Source of the DNA: UBA5364 sp050259235
Lineage (GTDB): Bacteria > Bacillota_I > Bacilli_A > RF39 > UBA660
Direction: 5' to 3'
DNA: 64,000 bases
NCBI GenBank assembly: GCA_050259235.1
Contig: JBLNAG010000004.1
Location: 1-64,000, forward strand
Below the pieces are notes generated by a model. That model searched no databases. It saw nothing but the letters and a program-made list of their open reading frames with translations, and had not been told where the DNA came from. Below are positions 6,695 through 15,702 of the stretch, piece by piece. The position numbers were made by a program, and so were the translations under genes. Positions within the stretch are counted from its first letter, which is position 1, and each line of letters begins with the position of its first letter.

Positions 6695-9601
6695 ATGTAT
6701 ACACCACTATATATTAAAACTAATAATTCATTACTATCTAGTATGATTAAAATAGAGGAATTAATTTCTTTTGCCCTAAAAAATGGTTTAAAAGCATTAA
6801 CAATTACAGATAATAATATGTATGGAGTAATGGATTTTTATAAACAATGTATTAAGAATAATATTAAACCAATTATTGGTTTAGAAGTAAATGTGGAATT
6901 CAATATTGTTTTATATGCTAAAGATTATAATGGATATAAAAATTTAATAAAATTATCAACAATTCAATCAGAAAAGAAGTTAACTTTTAATGAATTAAAT
7001 ACTTATAGTAAAGACCTCATTTGTATTGTTCCTTCTAGTAGTATAAGTTTGTATGAAGATTTAAAAAAAATATATAAAGATATCTTTGTTGGATATAGTA
7101 ATGCAAATGAAAGATTAAAGTTAAAAGATACTAATAATGTTTATATAAAAGAAATTCTTTGCATCAATAAACAAGATGATGAGTATTTAAAATACTTATA
7201 TGGTATAAGAGATGGAGTAACTGTTAATCAAGTTGTTACTGAAAGTAATAATAATTATTTGGATTTAGCAGTATTTGAAAAATATCCTCAAGATATTCAA
7301 AATAATATTAATATTGAAAAAATGTGTAATGTGACTATAGAAAAGCAAGAAAACTTATTACCAGTATATGATTGCCCTAATAATATGGATAGTTATACTT
7401 ATTTAAAGAGTCTTTGCAAAGAAGGATTAAAAAAAATCTTTGGTGACCGAGTAAGTAAAGTATATATTGATAGATTAAAATATGAATTAGAAATAATTAA
7501 TCAAATGGGATTTTGCAATTACTTTCTAGTAGTATGGGACTTTGTTAAATATGCCAAAGATAATCATATGTTAGTTGGTCCTGGAAGGGGTAGTGCAGCA
7601 GGTTCACTAGTTTCATATGTTTTAAATATTACCACAATAGATCCAATTAAATATAATCTATTATTTGAAAGATTTTTAAATCCTGAAAGAATATCAATGC
7701 CTGATATTGATATTGATTTTCAAGATACAAAAAGAGATGAAATAATTAATTATTGTATAAAAAAATATGGTATTAAAAGAGTAGTTCCGATTATTGCTTT
7801 TGGTACATTAGGTTCAAAACAAGCCGTTAGAGATGTTGGTAGAGTGCTTGATGTAGATTTAAAAACCATTGATTATGTATGTAGATTATTAGATTCTAGA
7901 AAATCATTAATAGATAATTATAATCAAAATAAGAAGTTACAAGATTATATTAATAATTTTGAAGAATTAAAATTATTATACAAAATAGCAACTAAGTTTG
8001 AAGGATTAAAAAGACATACAACTATTCATGCAGCTGGAATAGTAATGTCAAATATTGATATTGATGAAGTGATACCATTAGATAAGAATCATGATAATTT
8101 TTATACGACGGCTTATTCAATGGATTATCTAGAAGATTTAGGATTGCTGAAGATGGATTTTTTAGCTATTCGTAATTTAACAATCATAGATAATATATTA
8201 AAAGATATAAATAATGGTTTAACATTTGATAATATTCCAGAGAATGATAATAAAACACTTAATCTTTTTACTACTGTTAATACTTTAGGAATATTCCAAT
8301 TTGAATCTGTAGGAATGATGAATTTCTTAAGAAAATTGAAACCTAATACTTTTGAAGATATATTTGCAGCTATTGCACTATTTAGACCTGGTCCTATGAA
8401 AAATATTGATTCATATATTAAGAGGAAAAATGGACTGGAAAAAATTGACTACTTGGATAAGGAATTAGAAGATATTTTACGTCCAACTTATGGTATAATA
8501 GTCTACCAAGAACAAATTATGCAGATTGCCAATGTAATGGCTTCTTATTCATTAGGAGAAGCAGACGTTCTTAGAAAAGCCATGAGTAAGAAAAAAGAAG
8601 ATATATTATTAAAGGAAAAAAGTAAATTTATTTCTAATAGTATCAAGAATGGTTATAGTGAAGAATTAGCTCTAAAGGTATATAGTTTAATTTTAAGATT
8701 TGCGGAATACGGGTTTAATCGTTCTCATTCAGTGGCTTATGCAAATGTAGCTTATAAAATGGCTTATTTAAAAGCAAATTATCCACAGGTATTTATGAAG
8801 AACTTATTAACAATGTTTATGAATAGTGAAGATAAAATTAAAGAATATATTTATGAGTGTAAAATAAATAATATAAGTATTTTAAAGCCTGATATTAATT
8901 ATAGTGGGGAAGAATATATTATTGAAAATGGTAATATTAGATATCCATTAACGGGTATAAAAAATATTGGTATTAGTGCTGTAAGAAATATTGTTGATGA
9001 ACGAAATAAAAAAATATTTAAAGATATATATGATTTTATGGCTAGATGTTATAGATTTATAAACATTAAAAGTTTTGAAAACTTAATTTTATCTGGATGT
9101 TTTGAAAGTTTGGGATATAACGAAAAAACATTGATAAAAAATATTGATATTTTGATTAATTATAGTGAATTAGCTAGTTATTTAGATGAAGAATATGCTT
9201 TAAAGCCAGAACTTACTACTTTTGAAGAATATAGTAGTAAAGAGATAATGCAAAATGAGTTAGAAATATTTGGTTTCTATTTGAGTAATCATCCTGTAAC
9301 TGAATATAAGCAAAAACATAAAAATATTGTATCCATTAATGACATACCTAATCATTTTGATAAGATAATAAATACTATTATATATGTGGATAAAATGAAA
9401 AAAATAGATACTAAAAACAGTAATAAAATGTGCTTTATTACAGGAAGTGATGAAATAAATATGCTTGATTTTGTAATGTTCCCTAATGTGTATGAATTAT
9501 ACAGTGATATAAAAGTAGGAGATATATTATTAGTAAATGGTCGAGTTGAAAAAAGGTTTGACAAAATACAAGTAATTATAAATGAATTGAAGAAGTTCTA
9601 A
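6695..9601 (+). CDS. dnaE: DNA polymerase III alpha subunit, DnaE type
   Basis: A C-family replicative DNA polymerase of 968 aa, shorter than the usual 1100-1160. An N-terminal PHP domain (1-200) is followed by the palm with GPGRGSAAGSL (about 295) and the two catalytic aspartates of PDIDIDF (about 335); the third acidic residue is probably in LKMDFLAIRNL (about 485). A helix-hairpin-helix/thumb region and a short OB-fold (about 890-968) follow. There is no proofreading exonuclease insertion, so it is not PolC. Metal-binding residues of the PHP domain look lost (YIKTNNSLL in place of an H-x-H-type start, TDNN in place of TDHG), so PHP catalysis is unlikely. AGGAGGTGA precedes the start. Confidence 0.92.
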   Translation: MYTPLYIKTNNSLLSSMIKIEELISFALKNGLKALTITDNNMYGVMDFYKQCIKNNIKPIIGLEVNVEFNIVLYAKDYNGYKNLIKLSTIQSEKKLTFNELNTYSKDLICIVPSSSISLYEDLKKIYKDIFVGYSNANERLKLKDTNNVYIKEILCINKQDDEYLKYLYGIRDGVTVNQVVTESNNNYLDLAVFEKYPQDIQNNINIEKMCNVTIEKQENLLPVYDCPNNMDSYTYLKSLCKEGLKKIFGDRVSKVYIDRLKYELEIINQMGFCNYFLVVWDFVKYAKDNHMLVGPGRGSAAGSLVSYVLNITTIDPIKYNLLFERFLNPERISMPDIDIDFQDTKRDEIINYCIKKYGIKRVVPIIAFGTLGSKQAVRDVGRVLDVDLKTIDYVCRLLDSRKSLIDNYNQNKKLQDYINNFEELKLLYKIATKFEGLKRHTTIHAAGIVMSNIDIDEVIPLDKNHDNFYTTAYSMDYLEDLGLLKMDFLAIRNLTIIDNILKDINNGLTFDNIPENDNKTLNLFTTVNTLGIFQFESVGMMNFLRKLKPNTFEDIFAAIALFRPGPMKNIDSYIKRKNGLEKIDYLDKELEDILRPTYGIIVYQEQIMQIANVMASYSLGEADVLRKAMSKKKEDILLKEKSKFISNSIKNGYSEELALKVYSLILRFAEYGFNRSHSVAYANVAYKMAYLKANYPQVFMKNLLTMFMNSEDKIKEYIYECKINNISILKPDINYSGEEYIIENGNIRYPLTGIKNIGISAVRNIVDERNKKIFKDIYDFMARCYRFINIKSFENLILSGCFESLGYNEKTLIKNIDILINYSELASYLDEEYALKPELTTFEEYSSKEIMQNELEIFGFYLSNHPVTEYKQKHKNIVSINDIPNHFDKIINTIIYVDKMKKIDTKNSNKMCFITGSDEINMLDFVMFPNVYELYSDIKVGDILLVNGRVEKRFDKIQVIINELKKF

Positions 9602-9617
9602 GTATAGGAGGAGAAAA

Positions 9618-10424
9618 GTGTTAGAATATAAGGATATACTAGAATGTATTGATGGATATATCATTGTTGTAGATCAAAATGATAAAATTATTTATACTAA
9701 TGATCCTGATGCAGTTACGCTATATAAAAAATTTGGCAGTGCTACTGCAAGTAAGGTTTTAAGTTTCAATGAAAAGTATTTTTCTACCCGATCAAAAACA
9801 ATAGATAAAGGTAATGGTGAACATTATCAATACATTTACTATCAAGATGTAACTGTTGTTCATGAATATGAACAATCATTAATCAAAAAAGCGATGACTG
9901 ATTCTCTTACAAGAATTTGTAATCGACATGGAATTGAAAAAGCTATTGAAAATTATCGAACTGCTCTAACTTCTTCATGTGTTGTATATGCTGATATTGA
10001 TCACTTTAAAAAGATAAACGATACATATTCACATGATGCAGGTGACTTCATTTTAAGTGAAGTTGCTAAAATTCTAAGTAGTAATATAAGAGAAGATGAT
10101 TTAGTTGGGCGTATGGGTGGAGAAGAATTTTTAATCATTTTAAATTCTACTAATACTGAAAGAGCTAGACCTAAATTAGAAAAAATAAGAGAAACTATTA
10201 AAGAACATGATTTTATTTGGAAAGATAATAACATAAAATTAACTATGTCTTTTGGTGCTTCAGAATTTAAACCTGATAAAGATAGTGATTTTGAAAGAAC
10301 AATTACAGAAGCAGATACAGCATTAAAATATTCTAAGGAAAATGGAAGAGATCAAATAACTTACTTTAAAAAAATGGAATATATGGTTAATGATTCTACT
10401 AAATCAATAGGACCAAGAAAGTAG
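9618..10424 (+). CDS. PAS-GGDEF diguanylate cyclase
   Basis: Likely makes the second messenger cyclic di-GMP from two GTP. Residues 1-85 look like a PAS-type sensor (ECIDGYIIVVDQNDKIIYTND). Residues about 97-260 are a GGDEF domain, with DIDHFKKIND at the metal/substrate site and an intact GGEEF active-site motif near 166. No membrane segment or signal peptide is visible, so it is cytosolic. The start is GTG at 9618, placed by AGGAGGAGAA. It follows dnaE by 16 bp, probably in the same transcript, and ends at its own terminator. No EAL or PilZ partner is in the window. Confidence 0.88.
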   Translation: MLEYKDILECIDGYIIVVDQNDKIIYTNDPDAVTLYKKFGSATASKVLSFNEKYFSTRSKTIDKGNGEHYQYIYYQDVTVVHEYEQSLIKKAMTDSLTRICNRHGIEKAIENYRTALTSSCVVYADIDHFKKINDTYSHDAGDFILSEVAKILSSNIREDDLVGRMGGEEFLIILNSTNTERARPKLEKIRETIKEHDFIWKDNNIKLTMSFGASEFKPDKDSDFERTITEADTALKYSKENGRDQITYFKKMEYMVNDSTKSIGPRK

Positions 10425-10440
10425 TAATACTTTCTTTTTT
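10416..10440 (+). terminator. Terminator after the GGDEF gene
   Basis: AGAAAGTA-GTAA-TACTTTCT with a long T-run, overlapping the stop codon. Confidence 0.85.
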
Positions 10441-10454
10441 AATTTAAAAATCAC

Positions 10455-10483
10455 TTGAATTTTATATTAGTATATAATATAAT
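10455..10483 (+). promoter_or_regulatory. frr promoter
   Basis: TTGAAT (10455-10460), 17-bp spacer, perfect TATAAT (10478-10483). Confidence 0.7.
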
Positions 10484-10505
10484 TATAGTGTGGAAGGATG
10501 GATTT

Positions 10506-11048
10506 ATGGAAGATATTTTGATGGAAGTGGAATTGCAAATGGAAACAGCAATTGAAAATATGGAAAAGAGATTTGTTAATATTAGAGCTGGACGTGCTAA
10601 TCCAGCAATATTAGATGGTGTGCATGTATCATACTATGGAACAGATACTCCTTTAAAACAATTAGCTAATATATCAATTCCAGAGGCTCGTCAACTATGT
10701 ATAAAACCATTTGATAAAAGTTGTATCGCAGCAATTGAAAAGGCTATATATGAAGCTAAAATTGGATTAACACCTAATAATAATGGAGAAATAGTTATCT
10801 TAAATATTCCTGCATTAACAGAAGATACAAGAAGAGAATTTGTTAAACAAGTTAAAGTTATTGCTGAGGAATGTCGTATTGCTTTAAGAAATATTCGTCA
10901 AGATGCGAACAATGATATTAAAAAGACTGAATTACCAGAAGATGAAAAGAAAAGTGGTAATGAAGAAGTTCAAGAATTAATCAATAAATACAATCATATA
11001 GTTGATGAAAAACTAAAAGATAAAGAAAAAGAATTAATGTCAGTTTAA
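10506..11048 (+). CDS. frr: Ribosome recycling factor
   Basis: RRF (180 aa, close to the usual 185) splits the post-termination ribosome together with EF-G. The family's N-terminal helix is clear (ENMEKRFVNIRAGRANPAIL), followed by the small domain (LANISIPEARQLCIKPFDKS) and the conserved C-terminal helices with LTEDTRREFVKQVK. The frame extends upstream to a TTG at 10455, but that is within the promoter; GGAAGGATGG before the ATG at 10506 marks the start. It is separated from pyrH, tsf and rpsB, its usual neighbours. Confidence 0.95.
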   Translation: MEDILMEVELQMETAIENMEKRFVNIRAGRANPAILDGVHVSYYGTDTPLKQLANISIPEARQLCIKPFDKSCIAAIEKAIYEAKIGLTPNNNGEIVILNIPALTEDTRREFVKQVKVIAEECRIALRNIRQDANNDIKKTELPEDEKKSGNEEVQELINKYNHIVDEKLKDKEKELMSV

Positions 11049-11115
11049 CATTGATTCTTTTTTTGTAAGATTGTCTAATTAATGTTAATACTATGTAATA
11101 TAAGAAGTTAAATTG

Positions 11116-11144
11116 TTTACAACGATTTTTAGAGATGTTATAAT
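11116..11144 (+). promoter_or_regulatory. Promoter of the AI-2E family permease gene
   Basis: TTTACA (11116-11121), 17-bp spacer, extended -10 TGTTATAAT (hexamer 11139-11144). Confidence 0.7.
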
Positions 11145-11161
11145 AAAATAGAGGTGTTATA

Positions 11162-12298
11162 ATGGTTGATAAGAAGAAAAATAGCAATTTAGATGTAACT
11201 AAATTAAATGACATATTGGGTCTTTCTAAAAGAATATTAAAAATAGTATATATATTGTTTTTTATATTATCAATATATGTTATTTTAATGTTGGCTAAGG
11301 AGTTACATTTCTTAGAATTTATATTAACAATTTTACAAATAGTATCACCACTTTTTATAGGTTTAATAATTGCGTGGTTATTTGATCCAATTGTTAAATG
11401 GTTAAATAAAAAAGGTATTAAAAGATTCTGGGGAACCTTTATAACATATTTTGTATTACTTGGTACAATTTATATAATTATCGCTGCTATCATACCGTTA
11501 TTATCAGAACAAATAAGTGATTTTGCAGGTACAGTTCCTCAAATATTTGATGCTATTGAAAGATGGATAGACGGAATATTTAATCAATTAAAGGGTATAA
11601 AGAACTTTAATCCAGAAACAGTAAAAGTAGATTTATTTCAACAAATAGAAACTATTGGAGTAAATTTAACTAATTCGTTACCAACTATTATTGTTGATGT
11701 TGTTAAATCAATATTCTCTGGATTAGGAATTATTATTGTAGGATTAGTAATTGGTTTCTATTTATTAATTAGTTTTGATGGTACAGGTGGTATCATTGCA
11801 TTCTTACCTAAGAAAATGCAAAAAACAACAATGGAATTAATTGAAGAAGTAGATAACTCATTAAGATCTTTTGTTCAAGGAGCACTCTTTGACTGTACAT
11901 TTATATTTATAATTACATCTATTGGATTATGGCTAGTAGGTTTAAAAGGCCCACTATTATTTGGATTATTTTGTGGATTAACAAATGTTATTCCATATGC
12001 AGGTCCGTATATTGGAGGAATTCCAGCTGTTATAGTTGGTTTCTCACAAGACCCAATGATAGGTTTCTTAACACTAATGGTTATTGTAGTTATACAATTC
12101 TTAGAAGGAAATTTCATTCAACCTGTAATTATGAGTAGATCAACTAAGTTACATCCAGTAACAATTATGTTAGGACTGTTGCTTTTTGGATATTTCTGGG
12201 GTATAATAGGAATGCTTATTGCTACTCCGGTTATTGCCGCAGGTAAAGCAATCATCATGTTCTATGATGAAAAATACGATATATTACATTTTAATTAA
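11162..12298 (+). CDS. AI-2E family transporter (PerM/YtvI-like)
   Basis: An integral membrane protein of 378 aa with the AI-2E/PerM family layout. There are two N-terminal membrane segments (about 25-90), a hydrophilic loop (about 120-175), and a C-terminal bundle with GLTNVIPYAGPYIGGIPA, the family signature. Members include sodium/proton antiporters, autoinducer-2 exporters and YtvI, whose role is unclear; the substrate here cannot be told. It is transcribed alone from a good promoter. GAGGTG precedes the ATG. Confidence 0.85.
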   Translation: MVDKKKNSNLDVTKLNDILGLSKRILKIVYILFFILSIYVILMLAKELHFLEFILTILQIVSPLFIGLIIAWLFDPIVKWLNKKGIKRFWGTFITYFVLLGTIYIIIAAIIPLLSEQISDFAGTVPQIFDAIERWIDGIFNQLKGIKNFNPETVKVDLFQQIETIGVNLTNSLPTIIVDVVKSIFSGLGIIIVGLVIGFYLLISFDGTGGIIAFLPKKMQKTTMELIEEVDNSLRSFVQGALFDCTFIFIITSIGLWLVGLKGPLLFGLFCGLTNVIPYAGPYIGGIPAVIVGFSQDPMIGFLTLMVIVVIQFLEGNFIQPVIMSRSTKLHPVTIMLGLLLFGYFWGIIGMLIATPVIAAGKAIIMFYDEKYDILHFN

Positions 12299-12304
12299 AT
12301 CGAT

Positions 12305-12485
12305 GATAAAGAAAAGTAAATTAGTAAATTTTGTAGAGACTTAATGGTTGGTGAAAATTAAGATATTTATTAATTGAATGCTACTTTGGAGTACAGATAA
12401 ATTCTGTCGGGTAAAACCGTTATTATAACTAAGTATAAATTAGGATGGTACCACGGTTTTTCGTTCCTAGAAAAACTGTGGTTTT
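12305..12485 (+). promoter_or_regulatory. T-box leader (Ala)
   Basis: The T-box core GGATGGTACCACGG lies at 12443-12456. It is followed by a terminator stem (12451-12461 with 12471-12481) and a T-run. GAATGCTAC upstream places a GCT alanine codon (12380-12382) in the likely specifier loop. It heads an operon whose third gene is alaS. An apparent ATG at 12445 lies inside the T-box core and is not a start codon. Confidence 0.88.
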
Positions 12486-12510
12486 ATTGTATATAGAAGG
12501 AGAAGTAAAT

Positions 12511-13071
12511 ATGGAGTTTAAAAATAAAAACCCTAAAATTTATATCTTGAGTGGTAAAGCTGGTAATGGAAAAAATAAAATTGCTAGTTATGTTAATGAA
12601 ATTTATGAAAAAGTAAATAAAAGAACAATAAATTTATCATATGCTTCTTACTTAAAGGAATATTCTAAAAATATTCTTAATTGGGATGGTAATGAAGAAA
12701 ATAAACCCAGAGAGTTTTTGCAACAAATAGGTATTGAACTTATTAAAAATACGATTGATAATAAAATGCTTATTAGAAGAATAGTTGAAGATATAAAAAT
12801 TTATTCATACTTTTATGACGTAATAACAATATCAGATGCCCGATTTAAAGAGGAAATAGAAACTATCAAGAATATATTTGATAATGTAGTAGTAATTCAT
12901 GTTTTTGGTTTAGAAGATAAAAATAATCTAACAGTTAATCAAAAAAAACATATAAGTGAAACAGCTTTAGATGATTATCGTGATTATGATTATGAACTAG
13001 ATAATACAGGAACTCTAAATGAATTAAAAGAAAAGGTAGAAAGTATTGTAAAGGAGAATATCAATGAATAA
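12511..13071 (+). CDS. P-loop kinase, resembling deoxynucleoside monophosphate kinases
   Basis: A 186-aa protein with a Walker A motif near the N-terminus, SGKAGNGKN, where the usual Ser/Thr after Lys is Asn. A lid/substrate region with REFLQQIGIELIK and a strand-plus-aspartate SDARFKEEIE follow. The layout recalls phage-type dNMP kinases, but I cannot name the substrate. AAGGAGAAG precedes the ATG. It is the first gene after the Ala T-box and overlaps the next kinase by 8 bp, so it is co-transcribed with alaS. Why alanine starvation should control it is unclear. Confidence 0.6.
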   Translation: MEFKNKNPKIYILSGKAGNGKNKIASYVNEIYEKVNKRTINLSYASYLKEYSKNILNWDGNEENKPREFLQQIGIELIKNTIDNKMLIRRIVEDIKIYSYFYDVITISDARFKEEIETIKNIFDNVVVIHVFGLEDKNNLTVNQKKHISETALDDYRDYDYELDNTGTLNELKEKVESIVKENINE

Positions 13072-13618
13072 AATAGTAGCAATCGTTGGAATGTGTGGTA
13101 GTGGAAAAACAATTGCCTCAGAATATTATGAAAGTTTAGGTTGGCCAAAAGTTTATTTTGGTGGCGTTACAATAGACGCAGTGAAAGAAGAAGGATTAGA
13201 AATCAATCCAGTAAATGAAAAAATGATTCGTGAAAGACTTCGTAAAGATTATGGTATGGGAGTGTGCGCCACATTATTACTGCCTAAAATAGAAGAATAT
13301 GCCATTAAGGGTAATGTTGTTCTTGATGGATTATATTCATGGGATGAACTTAAAATATTAAAAGAAAGATTTGGTGAACAAATAATAGTTATAGCTATTA
13401 TTGCTGATAAAAAAAATCGTTATAATCGCTTAGAAACAAGAGAAATTAGACCTCTTACTAATGAGGAAGCTGAAACAAGAGATATAGCGGAAATAGAAAA
13501 TCTAGCTAAAGGTGGTCCAATTGTTTTTGCGGACTACTATATACTAAATAATGATGATTTAAATACTTATAAAGAAAAAATAGAAGAAATAACAAAACAA
13601 ATATTAAAGGAGGAATAA
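13064..13618 (+). CDS. P-loop nucleotide kinase, UPF0200/dephospho-CoA-kinase-like
   Basis: 184 aa with Walker A GMCGSGKT at about residues 9-16. It continues FGGVTIDAVKEEGLE, then VVLDGLYSWDELKILKERFG and RYNRLETREIRPL. This order resembles the UPF0200 family of archaeal-type nucleotide kinases, distantly related to dephospho-CoA kinase. The substrate is unknown. It is tightly coupled: it overlaps the preceding kinase by 8 bp and ends one base before the alaS start, which it feeds with an internal AAAGGAGG ribosome site. Confidence 0.6.
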   Translation: MNKIVAIVGMCGSGKTIASEYYESLGWPKVYFGGVTIDAVKEEGLEINPVNEKMIRERLRKDYGMGVCATLLLPKIEEYAIKGNVVLDGLYSWDELKILKERFGEQIIVIAIIADKKNRYNRLETREIRPLTNEEAETRDIAEIENLAKGGPIVFADYYILNNDDLNTYKEKIEEITKQILKEE

Positions 13619-13619
13619 G

Positions 13620-15377
13620 ATGAATATTAAAGACTTATATATTAAATTTTTCTTAGAAAAAAATCATAAATTAATTAATTCTGCATCAATTATACCAGAG
13701 AATGACCCAACATCATTATTTAATACAGCTGGGATGCAACCGTTAGTACCATATTTAATGGGTGAAATTCATCCATTAGGAGTTAGATTAGTTAACTATC
13801 AAAAGTGTTTTAGAACTAATGATTTAGATTCTATTGGTGATAAAACACATCATACCTTTTTTGAAATGTTAGGAAACTGGAGTTTAGGAGATTATTTTAA
13901 AAAGGAAAGTATTAGTTGGAGTTTTGAATTTTTAACTGAAAGATTAAATATTCCGGTTAATAAATTAGCAGTAACGGTTTTTAGAGGAAATGATTTAGTT
14001 AAAGCAGATGATGAAAGTGCTAATATATGGATGAGTTTGGGTATTCCAAAAGACCGAATTGCTTATTTAGCTGAAGAAGATAATTGGTGGGGGCCTGCTG
14101 GTGAAAGCGGACCTTGTGGACCAGACACTGAAATATTTTATTGGGTAGGAAAAGAAGATGCTCCTTCTAAATTTGACACAGAAGATAAACGTTGGGTTGA
14201 AATTTGGAATAATGTCTTTATGGAATATAATAAATTAAAAACTGGTGAATTTATTCCTTTATCAAAAAAAAATGTTGATACTGGTATGGGAGTAGAAAGA
14301 GTTACGGCTGTTTTAGAAGGTGTTGATGACAATTATCAAACATCTATTTGGAAAGATGTAATTGAAGAATTAAAGAATATTACTAATTTACCTTATGATG
14401 AAAAAAATAATAAGGCTATGCGTATTATTGCAGATCATATTAGAGCGGTAGTTATTGTTAGTGGTGATGATGCTAATATTGTTCCTTCTAATGTTGATCA
14501 AGGTTATATTTTAAGAAGATTAATTAGAAGATTAATTAGATATGCTAAAACATTGAATATTGATATAAATAGTGATTTTGATATTAAATTAGCTAATATT
14601 ATCATTGATAAATACAAGAAATATTATCCTGAATTAGAAAAAAATAAAGATAAAATAATGAATGTTTTAACTTCTGAAAAAATAAAATTTGCTAGAACCT
14701 TAGAAAAAGGTCTAAAAGAATTTGAAAAGATTATTAAGACTTTAGAAGGAAATACTATATCTGATACATTAGCATTTAAACTATATGATACTTATGGATT
14801 TCCTATTGAACTTACTAGTGAATTAGCAAGTGAACATAACTTAAAAGTTGATATTGATGGTTTCTATAAAAAATTTAAGGAACATCAAGAAAAATCTCGT
14901 TTAGGTTCAGAACAAAAATTTAAAGGTGGACTTTCTAGTAATAGTGAAATGGATACTAAATATCATACAGCAACGCATTTATTAAATGCTGCTTTAAAAG
15001 AAGTATTGGGTAATCATGTTCATCAAAAAGGAAGTAATATTACTCCAGAAAGAATGCGTTTTGACTTTAGTCATGATGCTAAAATGACTGAAGAAGAAGT
15101 CGAAAAAACAGAAGATTTAGTAAATAAATATATTGAAAATAAAATGGATGTTGTAAGATGTGAAATGTCTAAAGAAGAAGCCCTTAAATTAGGGGCAGAA
15201 GCAATGTTTATTGAAAAATATGGAGATATAGTTACAGTATATACTATTGGTAACGTTTCAAAAGAATTATGTGGGGGGCCACATGTTAGTAATACTAGTG
15301 AATTAGGCCACTTCAAAATAATTAAAGAAGAAGCTAGTAGTGCTGGTGTAAGAAGAATAAAAGCTGTATTAGAATAA
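13620..15377 (+). CDS. alaS: Alanyl-tRNA synthetase, compact form
   Basis: A class II synthetase charging tRNA-Ala. The catalytic core is complete (FNTAGMQPLVPYLMG, FRTNDLD, HHTFFEMLGNWSLGDYFK, TGMGVER). The HxxxH editing site (HTATHLL, about 448) and CGGPHV (about 551) are present. At 585 aa it is much shorter than the usual 870. The beta-barrel that normally precedes the editing domain is absent, the linker QEKSRLGSEQKFKGGLSSNS going straight into it. The C-terminal C-Ala domain is also missing. The frame ends cleanly at a terminator, so this is a compact form and not a broken gene. It is under Ala T-box control. Confidence 0.92.
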   Translation: MNIKDLYIKFFLEKNHKLINSASIIPENDPTSLFNTAGMQPLVPYLMGEIHPLGVRLVNYQKCFRTNDLDSIGDKTHHTFFEMLGNWSLGDYFKKESISWSFEFLTERLNIPVNKLAVTVFRGNDLVKADDESANIWMSLGIPKDRIAYLAEEDNWWGPAGESGPCGPDTEIFYWVGKEDAPSKFDTEDKRWVEIWNNVFMEYNKLKTGEFIPLSKKNVDTGMGVERVTAVLEGVDDNYQTSIWKDVIEELKNITNLPYDEKNNKAMRIIADHIRAVVIVSGDDANIVPSNVDQGYILRRLIRRLIRYAKTLNIDINSDFDIKLANIIIDKYKKYYPELEKNKDKIMNVLTSEKIKFARTLEKGLKEFEKIIKTLEGNTISDTLAFKLYDTYGFPIELTSELASEHNLKVDIDGFYKKFKEHQEKSRLGSEQKFKGGLSSNSEMDTKYHTATHLLNAALKEVLGNHVHQKGSNITPERMRFDFSHDAKMTEEEVEKTEDLVNKYIENKMDVVRCEMSKEEALKLGAEAMFIEKYGDIVTVYTIGNVSKELCGGPHVSNTSELGHFKIIKEEASSAGVRRIKAVLE

Positions 15378-15389
15378 TACGGCTTTTTA
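15361..15389 (+). terminator. alaS terminator
   Basis: AAGCTGTATT pairs with AATACGGCTT (one G-U) across a 5-nt loop, followed by TTT. It includes the last alaS codons. Confidence 0.75.
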
Positions 15390-15400
15390 ATTAAAAAAGA

Positions 15401-15429
15401 TTGTAAAAAAAAAGGATAAATGGTAAAAT
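15401..15429 (+). promoter_or_regulatory. Promoter of the ireB-ruvX operon
   Basis: TTGTAA (15401-15406), 17-bp A-rich spacer, TAAAAT (15424-15429). Confidence 0.55.
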
Positions 15430-15459
15430 ATTATTGTATTATTAAAAGAGGGTGGAGAT

Positions 15460-15702
15460 ATGAAGAAAACAAAAGTTTATGACACCGAGAAATTTCAAGA
15501 TGCTCTAATTGAACAAACAATTAGAGAAGTAGTTGAGATATTAGAAGATAGGGGATATAATCCTATCAATCAAATTGTTGGTTATCTAATGAGTGGTGAT
15601 CCTGGTTATATTTCTAGTCACAAAGAAGCAAGAAATAAATTAACGAAATTTGATAGAACTAAAATATTAGAAGTTTTAGTTAGCAAATTTATTGATAATT
15701 AA
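15460..15702 (+). CDS. ireB: IreB family regulatory phosphoprotein (UPF0297)
   Basis: An 80-aa protein with the family's conserved core (TIREVVEILEDRGYNPINQI, then GYLMSGDPGYISSHKEARN). IreB is a small dimeric substrate of the IreK Ser/Thr kinase that affects cephalosporin tolerance in enterococci. The kinase is not in this window. It starts an operon that follows alaS, as yrzL does in Bacillus subtilis. Its TAA overlaps the ruvX ATG. The RBS is GAGGGTGGAG. Confidence 0.92.
   Translation: MKKTKVYDTEKFQDALIEQTIREVVEILEDRGYNPINQIVGYLMSGDPGYISSHKEARNKLTKFDRTKILEVLVSKFIDN

Noticed and set aside
12445..12510. N-terminal extension of the first kinase starting at ATG 12445
   Set aside because: This ATG is part of the T-box core sequence; AAGGAGAAG and ATG at 12511 give the real start.
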